Source of the DNA: Gaertneriomyces semiglobifer
Lineage: Eukaryota > Chytridiomycota > Chytridiomycetes > Spizellomycetales > Spizellomycetaceae
Length of the DNA stretch: 64,000 nt
Assembly: GCA_025558075.1 (NCBI GenBank)
Contig: JAHLKF010000035.1
Location: 1-64,000 of the forward strand
Direction of reading: 5' to 3'
Program-made: the position numbers and the translations under genes
Part shown: positions 21,994 to 32,936 of the stretch, piece by piece
Layout: the number at the start of each line of letters is the position of its first letter
Position numbering within the stretch: the stretch's first letter is position 1
The notes under the pieces: generated by a model
Databases searched by the model: none
The model's input: the letters and a program-made list of their open reading frames with translations, nothing else
What the model was told of the DNA's origin: nothing

Positions 21994-22293
21994 ATGTCCT
22001 ACAATTTAACCGAACGTACCGACGAAGTTGTCCCCAAATTTACGGACGCTGAAGCCGCGCCACTCCTCGCCAATGAGAAGCCTCCTCCAACATCCAGCGA
22101 AACTGGAACGCGCGAGCCGTTGACATACCGCACCGTCTTTGTGCCGAACGCGGCTGAATCAGATGTTGAGAAACGGGTTGCCGCTGCTGGAGTTGGAGGG
22201 AGCTGGGGTGCTGGGTCAGGTGAAGCTGGTGCATTTGGGGCTGGAACGCAGTCAGCGCCAACTGGGACGAGAGACACATCGGAAAACGCCTGA
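21994..22293 (+). CDS. Small hypothetical protein
   Basis: A 99-codon frame starting MSYNLTERTDEV (an upstream in-frame ATG lies at 21955). It is Pro/Glu/Gly-rich with an acidic dileucine-like DAEAAPLL and a Gly/Ala-rich tail, and has no membrane segment or known domain. It sits between the RS-domain gene and the convergent RlmN-like gene. All frames are fairly open here, so it may be chance; the protein-like N-terminal half argues for a gene. Confidence 0.4.
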   Translation: MSYNLTERTDEVVPKFTDAEAAPLLANEKPPPTSSETGTREPLTYRTVFVPNAAESDVEKRVAAAGVGGSWGAGSGEAGAFGAGTQSAPTGTRDTSENA

Positions 22294-22386
22294 TGCGAGC
22301 GAGAAACATGTAGCTGTAGTTAATACACTACAATCTATACCAAAACTATGTCACACACCATCTATACTACAGTGAGCCATGATAAA

Positions 22387-23871
22387 TTACATTAAGAACG
22401 CCGACACTCTCATTGCAAGTCGGACCAGGACAACTACTAAGAGAGAGTAGACGGCGTACTCCACGAAGCGACCTGGTCTTCTGCTCTCCTGTACTAACGC
22501 GAGTACTCCTCCTTTGGGAATGTCAGGTCGCACGGGAGGTACAGTCTTTTGGAGCCGTTCTGATTTTCTTTTGCGGAGTGTGGATGGTTTGGGTTTTGCT
22601 TCGGTGGAGCCCATCAGATCCTCGAGATCCGCAACACCATTTTCGGCGCTGGTCGGGGTGCTGGAGCCTGTCCCGCAACCTCCATTCTTCTTGGGACCAC
22701 CGTTGTCAATTACTAACTGCCCACAGGCGCTGGCCGCATCTGCGCCCATCGTCTGCCGCAAAAGAGTGCGTACACCGTACTCTCTTACAATATCTACAAA
22801 TTTCCGTGCCGCTTCTCGATCCGGCGTCTTGTAATCGTGAGGCACAGCGGTTGGATTGTAGGGAATGACATTCAGGAGAACATCCCGACTCTGTAACAAC
22901 TGTCCAAGATCGTGCGCTGTTTGTTCAGAATCGTTGACGTCTTTGATAAGGACGTACTCTACAAGGATGTGCCGTCGTTGGTTGGCCGACTTGACGTTTT
23001 TGTTCTGGTTGGCAATGAAAGCATCGCAAGCGCTCAGGATTCGGTCAACGTGCCAAGCTTTGGCAGTTGGTACTATTTGCTGGCGTAGAGGTTGTGTAGG
23101 TGCGTGCAATGAAAGCGCAAGACCAACATTTGGAGCGTCCCTGATTAGTGACTGAATGCGTGGAACAACACCAACGGTCGAGATGGATATCCGACCCGGC
23201 GAGAGACCGAATCGAGCAGTGTCCACCATGGCTCGTACAGCAGAAAGCACCGCGGGGTAATTGTCCAGCGGTTCACCCATGCCCATGAAAACAATATTTC
23301 TTATTGACTCAATCTTCGAGGCGTGATATAGCTGCTCCACAATCTCGCCAGCCGTGAGATTTGATAGTAAACCCATCGTGCCCGTGGCGCAAAACGTACA
23401 GCCCATAGCACATCCAACCTGTGATGACACGCAGAGAGTTGCTCTCTTATTTGAAGCAAATTCTATGATTTCCTCTTCCGTTCCGTCTTCTGTCACTTTG
23501 ACTTTCTTCTTCTTTTTCAATTCTTCTTCTGGGAACGTTGACAGTTCCACCTCGCCGTACCGCATGATCACGCTCTCTATGCGCTGACCGTCCTGCAGTT
23601 CAATCAGCAGTTTGGTCGTACTTCCATCCTTGGCGTCCGTCCGTGACACAACTTTGGACGTGGTGAGCACAAACTCATCATCTAGTACTTTTTTCGCTAC
23701 TTTCGAAAAGTCGGGTATGTCGTGGTATGACGGGGCTTTGTCTGGCTGTTGAATGAGATATCTCCAGAGCTTAGCCGCATTAGACGGTTTAACTTTGTGC
23801 TCCGCGAATGCTTCCCGAAGCAAGTCTTCATCAAAGAGCGGCTTCGGGTTGAGTGTTCTGGTCTTGACCAT
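22387..23871 (-). CDS. RlmN-like radical SAM methyltransferase with C-terminal membrane anchor
   Basis: One exon of 494 residues. The first 400 residues follow bacterial RlmN, which methylates C2 of adenosine in 23S rRNA and some tRNAs. The cluster motif is CAMGCTFC (radical SAM CxxxCxxC), preceded by TLCVSSQVG. Further landmarks are NIVFMGMGEPLDNY, ISISTVGVVPRI and LALSLHAP. The second catalytic cysteine lies in ADAASACGQL. Unlike bacterial RlmN, the protein continues about 90 residues with a Lys/Ser-rich linker and ends in a hydrophobic helix (YAVYSLLVVVLVRLAMRVSAF), a likely tail anchor. No N-terminal organelle presequence is obvious. The enzyme class is firm; location and substrate in this fungus are open. 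Confidence 0.88.
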   Translation of the reverse strand: MVKTRTLNPKPLFDEDLLREAFAEHKVKPSNAAKLWRYLIQQPDKAPSYHDIPDFSKVAKKVLDDEFVLTTSKVVSRTDAKDGSTTKLLIELQDGQRIESVIMRYGEVELSTFPEEELKKKKKVKVTEDGTEEEIIEFASNKRATLCVSSQVGCAMGCTFCATGTMGLLSNLTAGEIVEQLYHASKIESIRNIVFMGMGEPLDNYPAVLSAVRAMVDTARFGLSPGRISISTVGVVPRIQSLIRDAPNVGLALSLHAPTQPLRQQIVPTAKAWHVDRILSACDAFIANQNKNVKSANQRRHILVEYVLIKDVNDSEQTAHDLGQLLQSRDVLLNVIPYNPTAVPHDYKTPDREAARKFVDIVREYGVRTLLRQTMGADAASACGQLVIDNGGPKKNGGCGTGSSTPTSAENGVADLEDLMGSTEAKPKPSTLRKRKSERLQKTVPPVRPDIPKGGVLALVQESRRPGRFVEYAVYSLLVVVLVRLAMRVSAFLM

Positions 23872-23957
23872 TGTTGTATCTTCCTTTGGTATCCTACAGC
23901 TATCACCGACAACGTCTGGAAACTTTAAAGTCTGAAGTCTTTTTGTCGGAACAGGCG

Positions 23958-23971
23958 GTCACGTGCTCTGA
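23958..23971 (+). promoter_or_regulatory. E-box copy (GGTCACGTGCTCTG)
   Basis: Lies 87 bases upstream of the RlmN-like start codon. The same 14 bases occur on the same strand at 18711-18724. The CACGTG core preceded by T is the site type bound by bHLH factors such as Cbf1, Pho4 or SREBP. Binding here is not shown. Confidence 0.35.
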
Positions 23972-24160
23972 AGGCCCTTAACGCGTGCAATCAGCGTTTG
24001 TCAAATTGTCAGTTACTTTCTCCGTTTCCCCCAGGTACAGTAAGAAACAACGGCCACTACAGGCGCTAACTATATATCGAGCAGGCAGTGAAAATCATAT
24101 TAGAGCTTTACCAATCTTGTAAATTGTGTGAGTGGATTCCGCACAGAGCCTCAGTTAACT

Positions 24161-25303
24161 TTAGCTTCTCCAAAAACTCCATAATAACCAGATATAGTGT
24201 ATGACCAATCCCATGGCAAATACTAGCAGCCAAAACCTCCATTCCATCCCCCTTACCGCACCCCCTGTTCTACCCCTTTCTTCTACCCTCTGCATCAGCC
24301 CTTCCAGTTCCCCGCCTTTCTGATTCAACACTCTCTGCTTTTCTTCCATTCTCATCTGCATTTCTTCAACCGTTCGAGCGGTTAGTGTGCTGCTATTCTC
24401 GAGGACATGCAAGCGATGCAGTAGAGTATCATTTTGAGCATAGAGATTGTGCAAATCGGCTAGGAGATTGGTCGGAGCTGGAGGTACTGAAGGTGGCAGG
24501 GTAGAGAGCTGAGCGCGGAGTTCGGCCAAAGTTGCGATGTGGTTAGTGTAAAGAGCGCGATAATGATCTAAGAGAGCTTGAGGAGTGGGAAACTCAACAG
24601 GCAGAGCCGGTGGCGTGGAGTCCCGCGAAGAAGGAACCGGTGGCAGCGCTGTAATAGTCGGCGTAAGAGCTTGATGAATCTGAGCTTTCTGAGCAAGAGT
24701 AAGGCTTTGATAAAGAATGAGTCCGCGTGGAGTTGCAAGTTGAAAGATGCGTTCATGAGGATTTGGCATTGAGGTGTTACTGTTGTTGTTCACTTTGATG
24801 CCGGCTGCACCGTCCTCTCCATCCGATTCATCTTTCAACGCCATAGATGAGGAGAGTATTTGTCCAACATCCATCCATAACAGTATATCAATATCACCCA
24901 GCTTCACGGCTTTGCCGTTTCGCTCCTCGGCATGTTCTTCGTTTTCCCAATCTTCCACCGCATATAGGACACGATCGACTATGCGTAATCTCACAACTCG
25001 GCGCACCTCCAATTGCGGCGTAAGTTCATGCACCTTCCATTCTCTCTTGACTCCTTTACTCTGGTAAAGGGATGGGGCTCGGACCAACGGTGGAGTCGCT
25101 GTCAATGATGGTGTGGAATTCTGCGTGCGAGATAATGGAGAGGAAACACGAGGGATATTGGGGCGGGCTGAGGGCGAAAGCAGATTGCTACTGGCCGAAC
25201 TGCTACTGGTGCTCGCAGTTGTAATGGTAATAGTGGTGGCCTCCATGTGTGAGGGATTTACCCTGGCCCCTAAAAAGTTGCTCACAACGCGCCCGTTTTC
25301 CAA
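24161..25303 (-). CDS. Tail-anchored coiled-coil protein, unknown
   Basis: One exon of 380 codons; a second in-frame ATG (METxxxx-type, MEATTITITT) 19 codons in may be the real start. The N-terminal 60 residues are Ser/Thr-rich. A central part (about 80-200) looks folded, with WKVHELTPQLEVRRVVRLRI and DIDILLWMDVGQIL, possibly a PH-like or GRAM-like fold. A helical coiled coil follows (ADLHNLYAQNDTLLHRLHVL ... EEMQMRMEEKQRVL). The last 25 residues are one membrane helix (WLLVFAMGLVIHYIWLLW) ending FWRS. The layout fits a tail-anchored tether or SNARE-associated protein. I do not recognise a family. Confidence 0.65.
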   Translation of the reverse strand: MENGRVVSNFLGARVNPSHMEATTITITTASTSSSSASSNLLSPSARPNIPRVSSPLSRTQNSTPSLTATPPLVRAPSLYQSKGVKREWKVHELTPQLEVRRVVRLRIVDRVLYAVEDWENEEHAEERNGKAVKLGDIDILLWMDVGQILSSSMALKDESDGEDGAAGIKVNNNSNTSMPNPHERIFQLATPRGLILYQSLTLAQKAQIHQALTPTITALPPVPSSRDSTPPALPVEFPTPQALLDHYRALYTNHIATLAELRAQLSTLPPSVPPAPTNLLADLHNLYAQNDTLLHRLHVLENSSTLTARTVEEMQMRMEEKQRVLNQKGGELEGLMQRVEERGRTGGAVRGMEWRFWLLVFAMGLVIHYIWLLWSFWRS

Positions 25304-25348
25304 CGAGCTTCACGATCCCATTGCAGCCAAAAGGGCGAATAAGATACC

Positions 25349-26718
25349 ATGAAATCCCGGCTTCTCAAACATTTCCACCATCTCGACGCCTTTCCAAAGG
25401 TTCAACGCAACATCCAACATGCCACAGGAACAGGCGGTGTTCTCACAATCATCGTCGCCCTGCTCCTGGCGTATCTCGCGGCTTCCGAGTACGCTCAATA
25501 CCGAACAATCACGCAAGACTATGAGTTCCTCGTCGACCAGACACCATCGCATCATGGTCATGGACTGCAGATCAATGTTGACGTGACAATAGCTATGCCA
25601 TGTAAATGTATGACTTTCCCAGATCTGACTTTCCGTCGCGGAAAAGACTGCTGATCATTTTATTCCAGACATCAGAGCGGATGTACTAGATGTAAGCGGG
25701 GTGTCACTTCCCGTGTCAAGAAGCCTCCATGCAGAGAAGGTAAGCCCAACAACTTTGTATCTGGTAGGTACAAAACCTAATGGCATTGTCTAGGCCATTT
25801 TCGAAACTCGGAATGCCCGTCGTTTAGGGTACCACGAAACCGACGACGACCTGAACATCCACAGACTGGTCTCTCAAGCATCTAAATCCCAGAAAGCCTC
25901 TACATCAGGCAAAACAAGCGGTGATACGAATGCTGTCGAGTCCTGTCGGGTTACAGGGTCTGTCGCTGTGAATAAAGTCTCAGGAATGTTACATTTCACT
26001 GCATTAGGACATGGATACAACGATCCTGGCCATGCCCCACATGATGGTACGGTATAATCGCCCGTCATGAAGGAGTCTAGGGAATAAGCAAGCTAACGTC
26101 TGCTTGTAGTCATGAACTTTACACATCGCATCGATAAACTGTCGTTTGGACAGTATTACCCCGGCCTTGACAACCCGTTGGACGACACACTAGAGTATGC
26201 CACCGCCGGTGAGTATACTCGTTTGAATATCTGACCGTGATGTTTTGCCAACCAAACCCCGACCATGACAGGGATGCAGATGTTCCAATATTTCATCGCC
26301 ATCGTCCCTACTACATATATTGATAGAGCTGCCGCATTTCGACGCAGAATCCTCTTAACAAACCAGTACGCTGTCACGGATTACTCGCGAGCCCTAAACT
26401 CGGAGAATGCTGCGGGCGGATTGCCTGGTATTTTCATTAAATACGACATTGAAGCGATATCTGTGCGAATCGTCGCGTCAAGACTGAGTTTCTTGCACTT
26501 CCTAACGAGATTGTGCGGTATTATTGGAGGTACGTTTGCACCTTGATCTGTGCTACTCGAAAGCTGTGTGCTGTTATACAAACTCAATCACGCCTCGTGA
26601 TATTATTGTAGGGATATTTGTGGTCGTGGGCATATCACTGGACGCATTCCGCTTCATCATGCAGAGTACAAAGTCTGTAAGCACCAGTGCGCTTTCACCA
26701 AAAAAACCGGCATTGTAA
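25349..26718 (+). CDS. ERGIC2 / Erv41-like ER-Golgi cargo receptor
   Basis: Six exons, 25349-25607, 25669-25739, 25794-26046, 26110-26208, 26272-26529 and 26612-26718, give 348 residues. The N-terminus holds LDAFPKVQ and a membrane segment (VLTIIVALLLAYLAASEYA), followed by LQINVDVTIAMPCKYIRAD across the first junction. The lumenal part has NFTHRIDKLSFGQYYPG. A second membrane segment is at the C-terminus (GIFVVVGISLDAFRF). These are the conserved blocks of the Erv41/ERGIC2 proteins, which cycle in COPII and COPI vesicles with Erv46. At exon 1 two donors are possible; the second (gtatga) preserves the family's AMxCxY sequence. It converges on the next gene with 39 bases between. Confidence 0.9.
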
Positions 26719-26757
26719 ACTGTGATGTCGCCATGTGAGGCCCTCCAGTGGCTTCTC

Positions 26758-29700
26758 TCATTCGCGGCCATCAGCCAATATCACGCCGATAAAATCTGCA
26801 ACCGTATCCACATTCTTCTTTGCGATCCGTCGTAACTTGTCAAGCATCACCGGTAACCCCACAATTTCATCCCGCTTAAGCGGCTCAACAGGGATCCGCG
26901 CCGCTTCACGATAGAGATTTAGCATGTCCCAGCATTGCATGAGAATGAGCGAGATATCCGGGCCAGGAATACGCGGAACTAGGAGTCGAGAATATCGAAA
27001 CGGGCTTGGCAAGATCTGGTTGCAGGAGATTGGAAAAAACAAGACGTTGAGCTTATAACCCAGGCGTTTTATGTACACTCCGTTTGTGTCACGTACCGGG
27101 GACAATATACCGATGAGTTTCACTGCTGCGTCAACCTCGTACGGATATTTAGTTTGGTCTTTGTGCATGGGTTGGTTCCAAAACCCAATGGATGTTGCAA
27201 GCAAGGGACGAAGCACATCCATGGTTTGGATGAACGAAGTGTAGGTTAAAGAGGTCGCGCGCAGAAGATCCCATAGTATCGGACGTTCTTTGAAAGCTCG
27301 CGATACCCCAGTGTCCCTGTAAGGCGACGGTTAAGCCATACATCGCACCACGCAAACGGATGGTCGAAATGCGAACCTTGGTGAAATGACCAATCTTGGC
27401 AACACGGCACTGTAATGTTCCGGGGGTGTAACCGGCAAGTGAGCAAATCGTCCCAAGAACTGTTTGGTGAAGACGGATCTTGTTGCCTCCATATTTTCTT
27501 CTTCGCCGGATGCTCCTATAGCCAATTCCAAAATTTGAAGCAAATCCCTTCTGTTAGTCGATATTCCGGTCTCCGTTATAGGTTGTTGCGCCATGTCAGG
27601 GTTGCTGGTTTCCGCATCTTCTCGCTTGACTCTTTTGGACGGAGGCTCTTCATGATTGGCATGCGCCCCTTTAAGTGCGTCCAGCAAGCTGCTTTGCGTC
27701 GTTCCGGTTCGGGGAAGGTCATATGATGCAGGAGCCAGACGTTTGACATGCACAGGCATCCTTTTGGCAGGAATCGTCCACGGGAGTTTCCAGAGTTTCC
27801 AACACAGATCCAAAAACAAATCCGAAAACAGGGTCATGCCGTACGCAAAACCGGCAACACGGGCAAGCAAACGCTTGAGCACAGTCATACTGCTAACGAA
27901 GGTTACATACGTTGTTGGTGAGGCAGCAAGTTGTTTGTGGCATACGATGTCCAGGATCTCAAATATATCTGTGACAATGTCTGTGTTGTGGCGTTGAGCT
28001 GGTTCCTTTTCCGTAGCCTCGAGTATGGATGTGAGCAGGCAGAGGGCTAGCGAACCCGTTGAGGTGCCGGCGAATGTCTTGGCGGTCTCCACGACAGATT
28101 TCCAGTGGCGGATCAGGGTGTTGGATAACGTGGGGGAATCGGTGGTGCTCTGCGCTAATGCATCAATATTCCGCAGTGCCGTGGCAGCTAGGTCGTCCGG
28201 AAGGGTGGATGACACTTTTAATACTTCGTCTACGGTCATACTGTAAACGAAAAGGCATTAAGGAATTTTAAGCGGATGTCCTCGGGTAGCAACACGGGCT
28301 TACACCAAAATCTGATCATCCACTCGTTGCAACATCATTTGCAGGGCAATCACAGCAGGATCCTGTAAGGCATCCGCCAGAGGAGCCTCCAATATCAATA
28401 TCCGCATGATCTGTCGCGCAACCTCGAGTCCGAACTGCATCGCGCATAACTGAAGTAGAAGCGATACATTCCGTATACTCTTGCCACCCTTTGGTATCCG
28501 GCTGCACATACTTCGGCAAAGTTCTGATAGTCGCGGACGAAAGCACTCGAGGGCAAGGTTGGGACTGAATGTAGCGGGAGCAGGCTGATAAGATAATAAT
28601 ACCGATTCTTCCAACTGTTCCAAATCGGGGATTTAGATTCGCAAGTGATAAGTTATGAAAGCGATGAAACTTTGTCTGAGACTCACATGTTGAAGTGACA
28701 AGTCGAGTGCAGTCTCAGCGGCACTCTTTACCGAGCTGCAAACCTGCCTCGGCACGTTGAGGCGCTCTGGGTCAGCATCTGTGAGCACCACCTTCTCCAG
28801 TAACATGAAAATCTGGTCGTAATGAAGCGTTACTGCTTCCGTCGGGAATCTTACGATGTAACGTAACCACGTTGCTGCGACACGCTGGACCCTCTGATAC
28901 GGCCTAAATACACATCAATCAGCACAAAAACATGTATCAACATTCCTTAGATCGTAGGACTTACCGTTGTGGGACGCGGTATTCGGAAGCTTCATGTGCG
29001 TGTGCCTCAAAACAGCACGCGGTAAGCAAATCTCGTTGTTCAAGGTCTGCCAATATTTCACGCAAGTGATCTGAGAACGGGGAATCACAAAGATGTTAAG
29101 TTCTGTTGAAAGGTAGACTCGAGTTGAACATATGGCCGGAGCAAAACTCACATCTCACGATGTTGTCGTTAATAAGCGGGATGGTCATTAAGTACGACAG
29201 AACAAACTTGCGCCACTGCTGTTCTACAATGCAACCGTATCGTCAGTGATCTGTTGGTACACGCAAATAAACATCCCGGTACCCAACGTTGACATACTTC
29301 TGATGGGTGCGTCCGCCGTCACCACGGCCATTGTCATATACACATCGACGAGATGCACGAAACTGGCGGCCAAGCTAGCTGGCGCCCGTTCCGACAAGTA
29401 GTCAAACATGAAGCCCAGAAAATCATCAAATGGGCTGCGATACTTTCGTATCTCTGATCTACGGTTGGGAAAATGTGGTGGATGAGTTTGCGTTAACAGG
29501 ATGTATGTTGACCAAACGTCGGACGTTCACCCAAACGTACGGTGGTACGCCGTTTTCCAATGCGTCAAAGAGGTTGTTTCCAGAATGACCGTACAGGTCG
29601 ATGACGTAGATGTGAAAAGGAACCAGCATGATCTCTGGAAGTGCACCCGAGATGTATGCCACTATCCAAGTACTGCTTGGCCGGCCTTCACAAAAAGACT

Positions 29701-30409
29701 AAGCAAGAAGATTGATTGAGCTGATGCAACAAGCCCTGATGGGGTAGTTGAAACTTTGAATACCTTGAAGAATTCCCGACTCATAGGAGGCTGAGAGCTA
29801 ATTTTGTGGTTCAGTATTTGAGCTGGAGAGCACTGGAAGATATCTAGGTATACCTTCCAATCGCAGACAAGTTCAGAGTCTGTTCAAGAAGCTCCAGCAG
29901 ACGTCGAGTTAAAAGATCTTTTGTTTGCCTGGCTATAAGCTTTGCGAACCCATCCTTGACAGGAGCTCCTGGAATTACATTCAATATGCGTTGTTCCTTG
30001 GACCAGGCTACACATGAACAAGCAAAAACTACCTGGTATGGCATGGAGGAGGGTCACACACCACTACAATCCGAAAACAAAAGTCACTATCTGAGCACTG
30101 TGAGGACATAAAACATGCCTCTGTTGCCCACGCCTTTCGGTACTGTTCGGGACGCCGGCAAGCAAACAAAAAACATACATTATACGCTTCTGAACATGGC
30201 AAATCCCCACCCAAACAATGGGTCAACACCTGTACCGCCTCTGCGGCTTTCTCCACTGTATCATTATGGTTGACCGTACTCTTCCCGGTTTTGATGATCG
30301 GTCGTAATCGTTCCGTCAATAACGCGAGTACCGGGCCCGCCGCGGAATCTCGTATTCGGTAAACAACGTCGAGTAAATCCACTCCGAGGTCGAGGTGAGA
30401 GAACTGCAT
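26758..30409 (-). CDS. Large all-helical protein (HEAT-like), unassigned
   Basis: A multi-exon minus-strand gene ending at 26758. The 5' exons I could join in frame are 30409-30179, 30063-30033, 30007-29854, 29797-29764 and 29698-29541, followed by exons near 29.4, 28.6, 28.2-27.4 and 27.2-26.8 kb that I did not resolve fully. Sequence such as AAGPVLALLTERLRPIIKTG, ALPEIMLVPFHIYVIDLYG, SPFDDFLGFMFDYLSE and DALQDPAVIALQMMLQR shows repeated amphipathic helices, and a Lys-rich stretch (SKRVKRED) resembles a nuclear signal. The protein would exceed 900 residues. Mediator or Integrator subunits are of this type, but I cannot assign one. The start is uncertain; an open frame further upstream overlaps the OTU1 5' end and was not used. 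Confidence 0.6.
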
Positions 30410-30615
30410 GTAGCTTCCAACGAGAGGTGAGGTCCGCAATCCGTATTCATGTCTGGAGAAAGCTCAGATCGCTCCTTCAAAACTTCTGACATCGTTTCGT
30501 CATCGATAACAGGGCTGTTATTGGAACGAACGCGTAATGGCATGAGAAGTTGTCCTGCAACTGTGTTCGCTTCAAATACAGGACATTGAGATTTAACAAA
30601 GCTTGAAAGAGAAAA

Positions 30616-32571
30616 ATGGTGAGTTTTGCTTCACTTCTACATTGGATTAAAGTGTCAAGCTGACTTTGCGTAAAGAGGCTCAGATGTCGTACGCCCCTTG
30701 GTGTGTCCGCGATCGGCAGCGGCCTCACACCTTCATCAACAGTTGCCGACCTCAAACAAAACATCGAGACGGTCACAGGAATAAGCGTTCACATGCAACA
30801 ACGTAATACAATCCGTGCTCGCACATTTCTTATACGAGTTTTGCCTCATTAACATCATCTCTCATGAATGGAATGTGATAGTCAAGACAGGCTTTCCCCC
30901 CAAAATACTGGATAAGCCCGATAATGCGACACTGCAAGAATCCGGAATTCGAGATGGCGAGCAGATTGTGGTAGAGCAAGTACAACAAAGCAGTGTGACT
31001 GGTGGGAATGCTTCCACACAGCCTGCATCCACAGCGCCGAGCAGCACTACCACTACTCCTACCATTACTGAGACACCCTCCCATGATACAAGCACTGGAC
31101 ATAATCGCAACGAAAGCATTTCGGTTGCAGACGGGATTTTGTTAGTACGGGTAACGTCCACGATTCCATCTCTATTTTGGTTCCATCGAACGTCAACACT
31201 CATCTCACCATATACCCCAGGAAATGAAAGACGACAACAGCTGCCTGTTTCGATCCATCGGATACGTTATAGAACGATCCGCAGAAGTCCATGCGCGTTT
31301 ACGTAAAAGTAAGTCCCATTCTCAACTTCCCTCGTTGAATCAACAGAAAAGTTAATGCCGTGCTTTGTTCTCCGTATTTTGTAGTTGTTGCTGATACGAT
31401 TCTCAACGATCCCGTCACTTACAACGAAGCCATTCTCGGACGCACACCGGATTCCTACACCTCTTGGATCACCACGCCGAATAGTTGGGGTGGAGCGATT
31501 GAATTGGCCGTCTTCTCGGACGTGTTTCAAGTAGGTACGGGGAGGAGTCGGTTTCTTATTTGGGTCAAAACACAGCATTCGAGAAACCCAACTGTCATCA
31601 TTTGATTTCTTCTTGCTGTTGTTGTTGTTGTGGTTTTTGGTTTTCCTTTTTGGGATAACACTCTTGATGATGATGATGATGATGATGAGAGTGGAGTAAA
31701 ACGTTGTTTCTGACTCACTGTTTTTTCTCTGTTGCATGTACCCTCTCTCTACAAACCCCACACCCTCTCTGGCACGCCGTTCTCATTCCACTCTCGAAAT
31801 ATAGAAATCGACTCGATAGATGTTGCCACTCTACGTGTGGATAAGTTTGGGGAAGGCAAGTACCCCAAACGGGTTATCCTCTTCTACAGGTAAAAAACAT
31901 TCACTCAATCACTCCATCGTTATTTTCGGGGAGGGAAAGACCGGTTCCTCAACCTCACTCTCATTTCATTTCTTTTTCTCACCCTTTTTTTTGTGGTTTT
32001 TTTAAAGCGGGATCCATTACGACGCCGTCGCCCTCTCCCCAACCACCAACGCTCCCGAAGAGTTTGATCAAACCACATTCGAAGGAACCAGCACACAAGG
32101 CGAAACCGTGTTGGCTGCTGCGATCGAGTTGGCGAGGATATGGAATCAGGTAAGTGGTTATATAAACACACATTTTTTCTGTCATTGTTTTTTCTTTTTC
32201 TTTTTGGATGTTTGGATGAGTTGCTTATCATCATGGGATTGTAATTTGTGGTTTTTTTTTGGCTTTTAGAAACGAAAGTTTACGGATCTTGCGAATTTTA
32301 CTTTGAAATGTGGAGTATGTGGAAAGGTAAGATACACGAAAAAACCAACGATTCTTTGTCATGATTTATATGCAAACCGTGCATGCTGCGTTTGGGTGGT
32401 ACTGGACTTTCCCACTGCACTGAGTTTTCTCTCGGGCTGTGCGCGCGCGTACTCAACAGTTTTTTCTCTTGTTCTCACTTCGTGTCCTTTTATTCTTAGG
32501 GTCTGCGTGGTCAGAAAGAAGCGCAAGCTCACGCGATGGAAGTCGGACATACAGAGTTTACAGAGTACTGA
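30616..32571 (+). CDS. OTU1: Deubiquitinase OTU1 (YOD1)
   Basis: Nine exons: ATG alone at 30616-30618, then 30676-30802, 30882-31150, 31221-31308, 31385-31534, 31805-31889, 32008-32149, 32270-32326 and 32500-32571, giving 330 residues. The spliced N-terminus MRLRCRTPLGVSAIGSG begins a UBX-like domain (GFPPKILDKPD, GEQIVVEQ). A Ser/Thr-rich linker follows. The OTU domain has the catalytic Asp-Cys pair in DDNSCLFRSIGYV, then PNSWGGAIELAVFS, and the catalytic His in GIHYDAVAL. The C-terminal C2H2 finger is CGVCGKGLRGQKEAQAHAM ending GHTEF. OTU1 works with Cdc48/p97 in ER-associated degradation. The 270-nt intron 5 contains GTT and GAT repeats; other introns are 57-173 nt. Confidence 0.92.
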
Positions 32572-32936
32572 AAAATCGGACGAATAAGATGAAACGGCAA
32601 AAAATGTATCGGTCGCTTTTCAGAATAATAGATGGGGCGGGTGTCTTATTGTTGTTTTGTGGAAGGTTTACGGATTAAGGGTTTACAACATCTTTGCATT
32701 ACTTTGATTGCAGCATATTCCAATTCGCTTTATTAATCATTAGTCCGTCATCTGTATATGCCATTACCTGCACTGGTACGCGCGATACTTCCTTTCCTTT
32801 TCTCTCTTCGTTTCTCGGTTTTCTCGGTTTCCCGAATCTCACCAACCCTGGTTAAGCAAGCTATGACTTGGTTCCCAAAACGTTGGGGCGCAGGGGGTGA
32901 TGTTTTCCATGTACGGTTCTTTTACGTCTACGGTTT
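32572..32936. other. Intergenic region between convergent OTU1 and Zip3-like genes
   Basis: Only the 3' UTRs of the two convergent genes are expected. Open frames here are short and unconvincing. Confidence 0.4.

Noticed and set aside
30477..30776. 99-codon minus-strand ORF as first exon of the large helical gene
   Set aside because: It overlaps OTU1 exons 1 and 2, which are supported by the conserved OTU1 N-terminus.
31720..31800. Possible coding exon from CT-rich sequence near OTU1 intron 5
   Set aside because: Reading frames break the OTU domain; the stretch is the polypyrimidine end of the intron.
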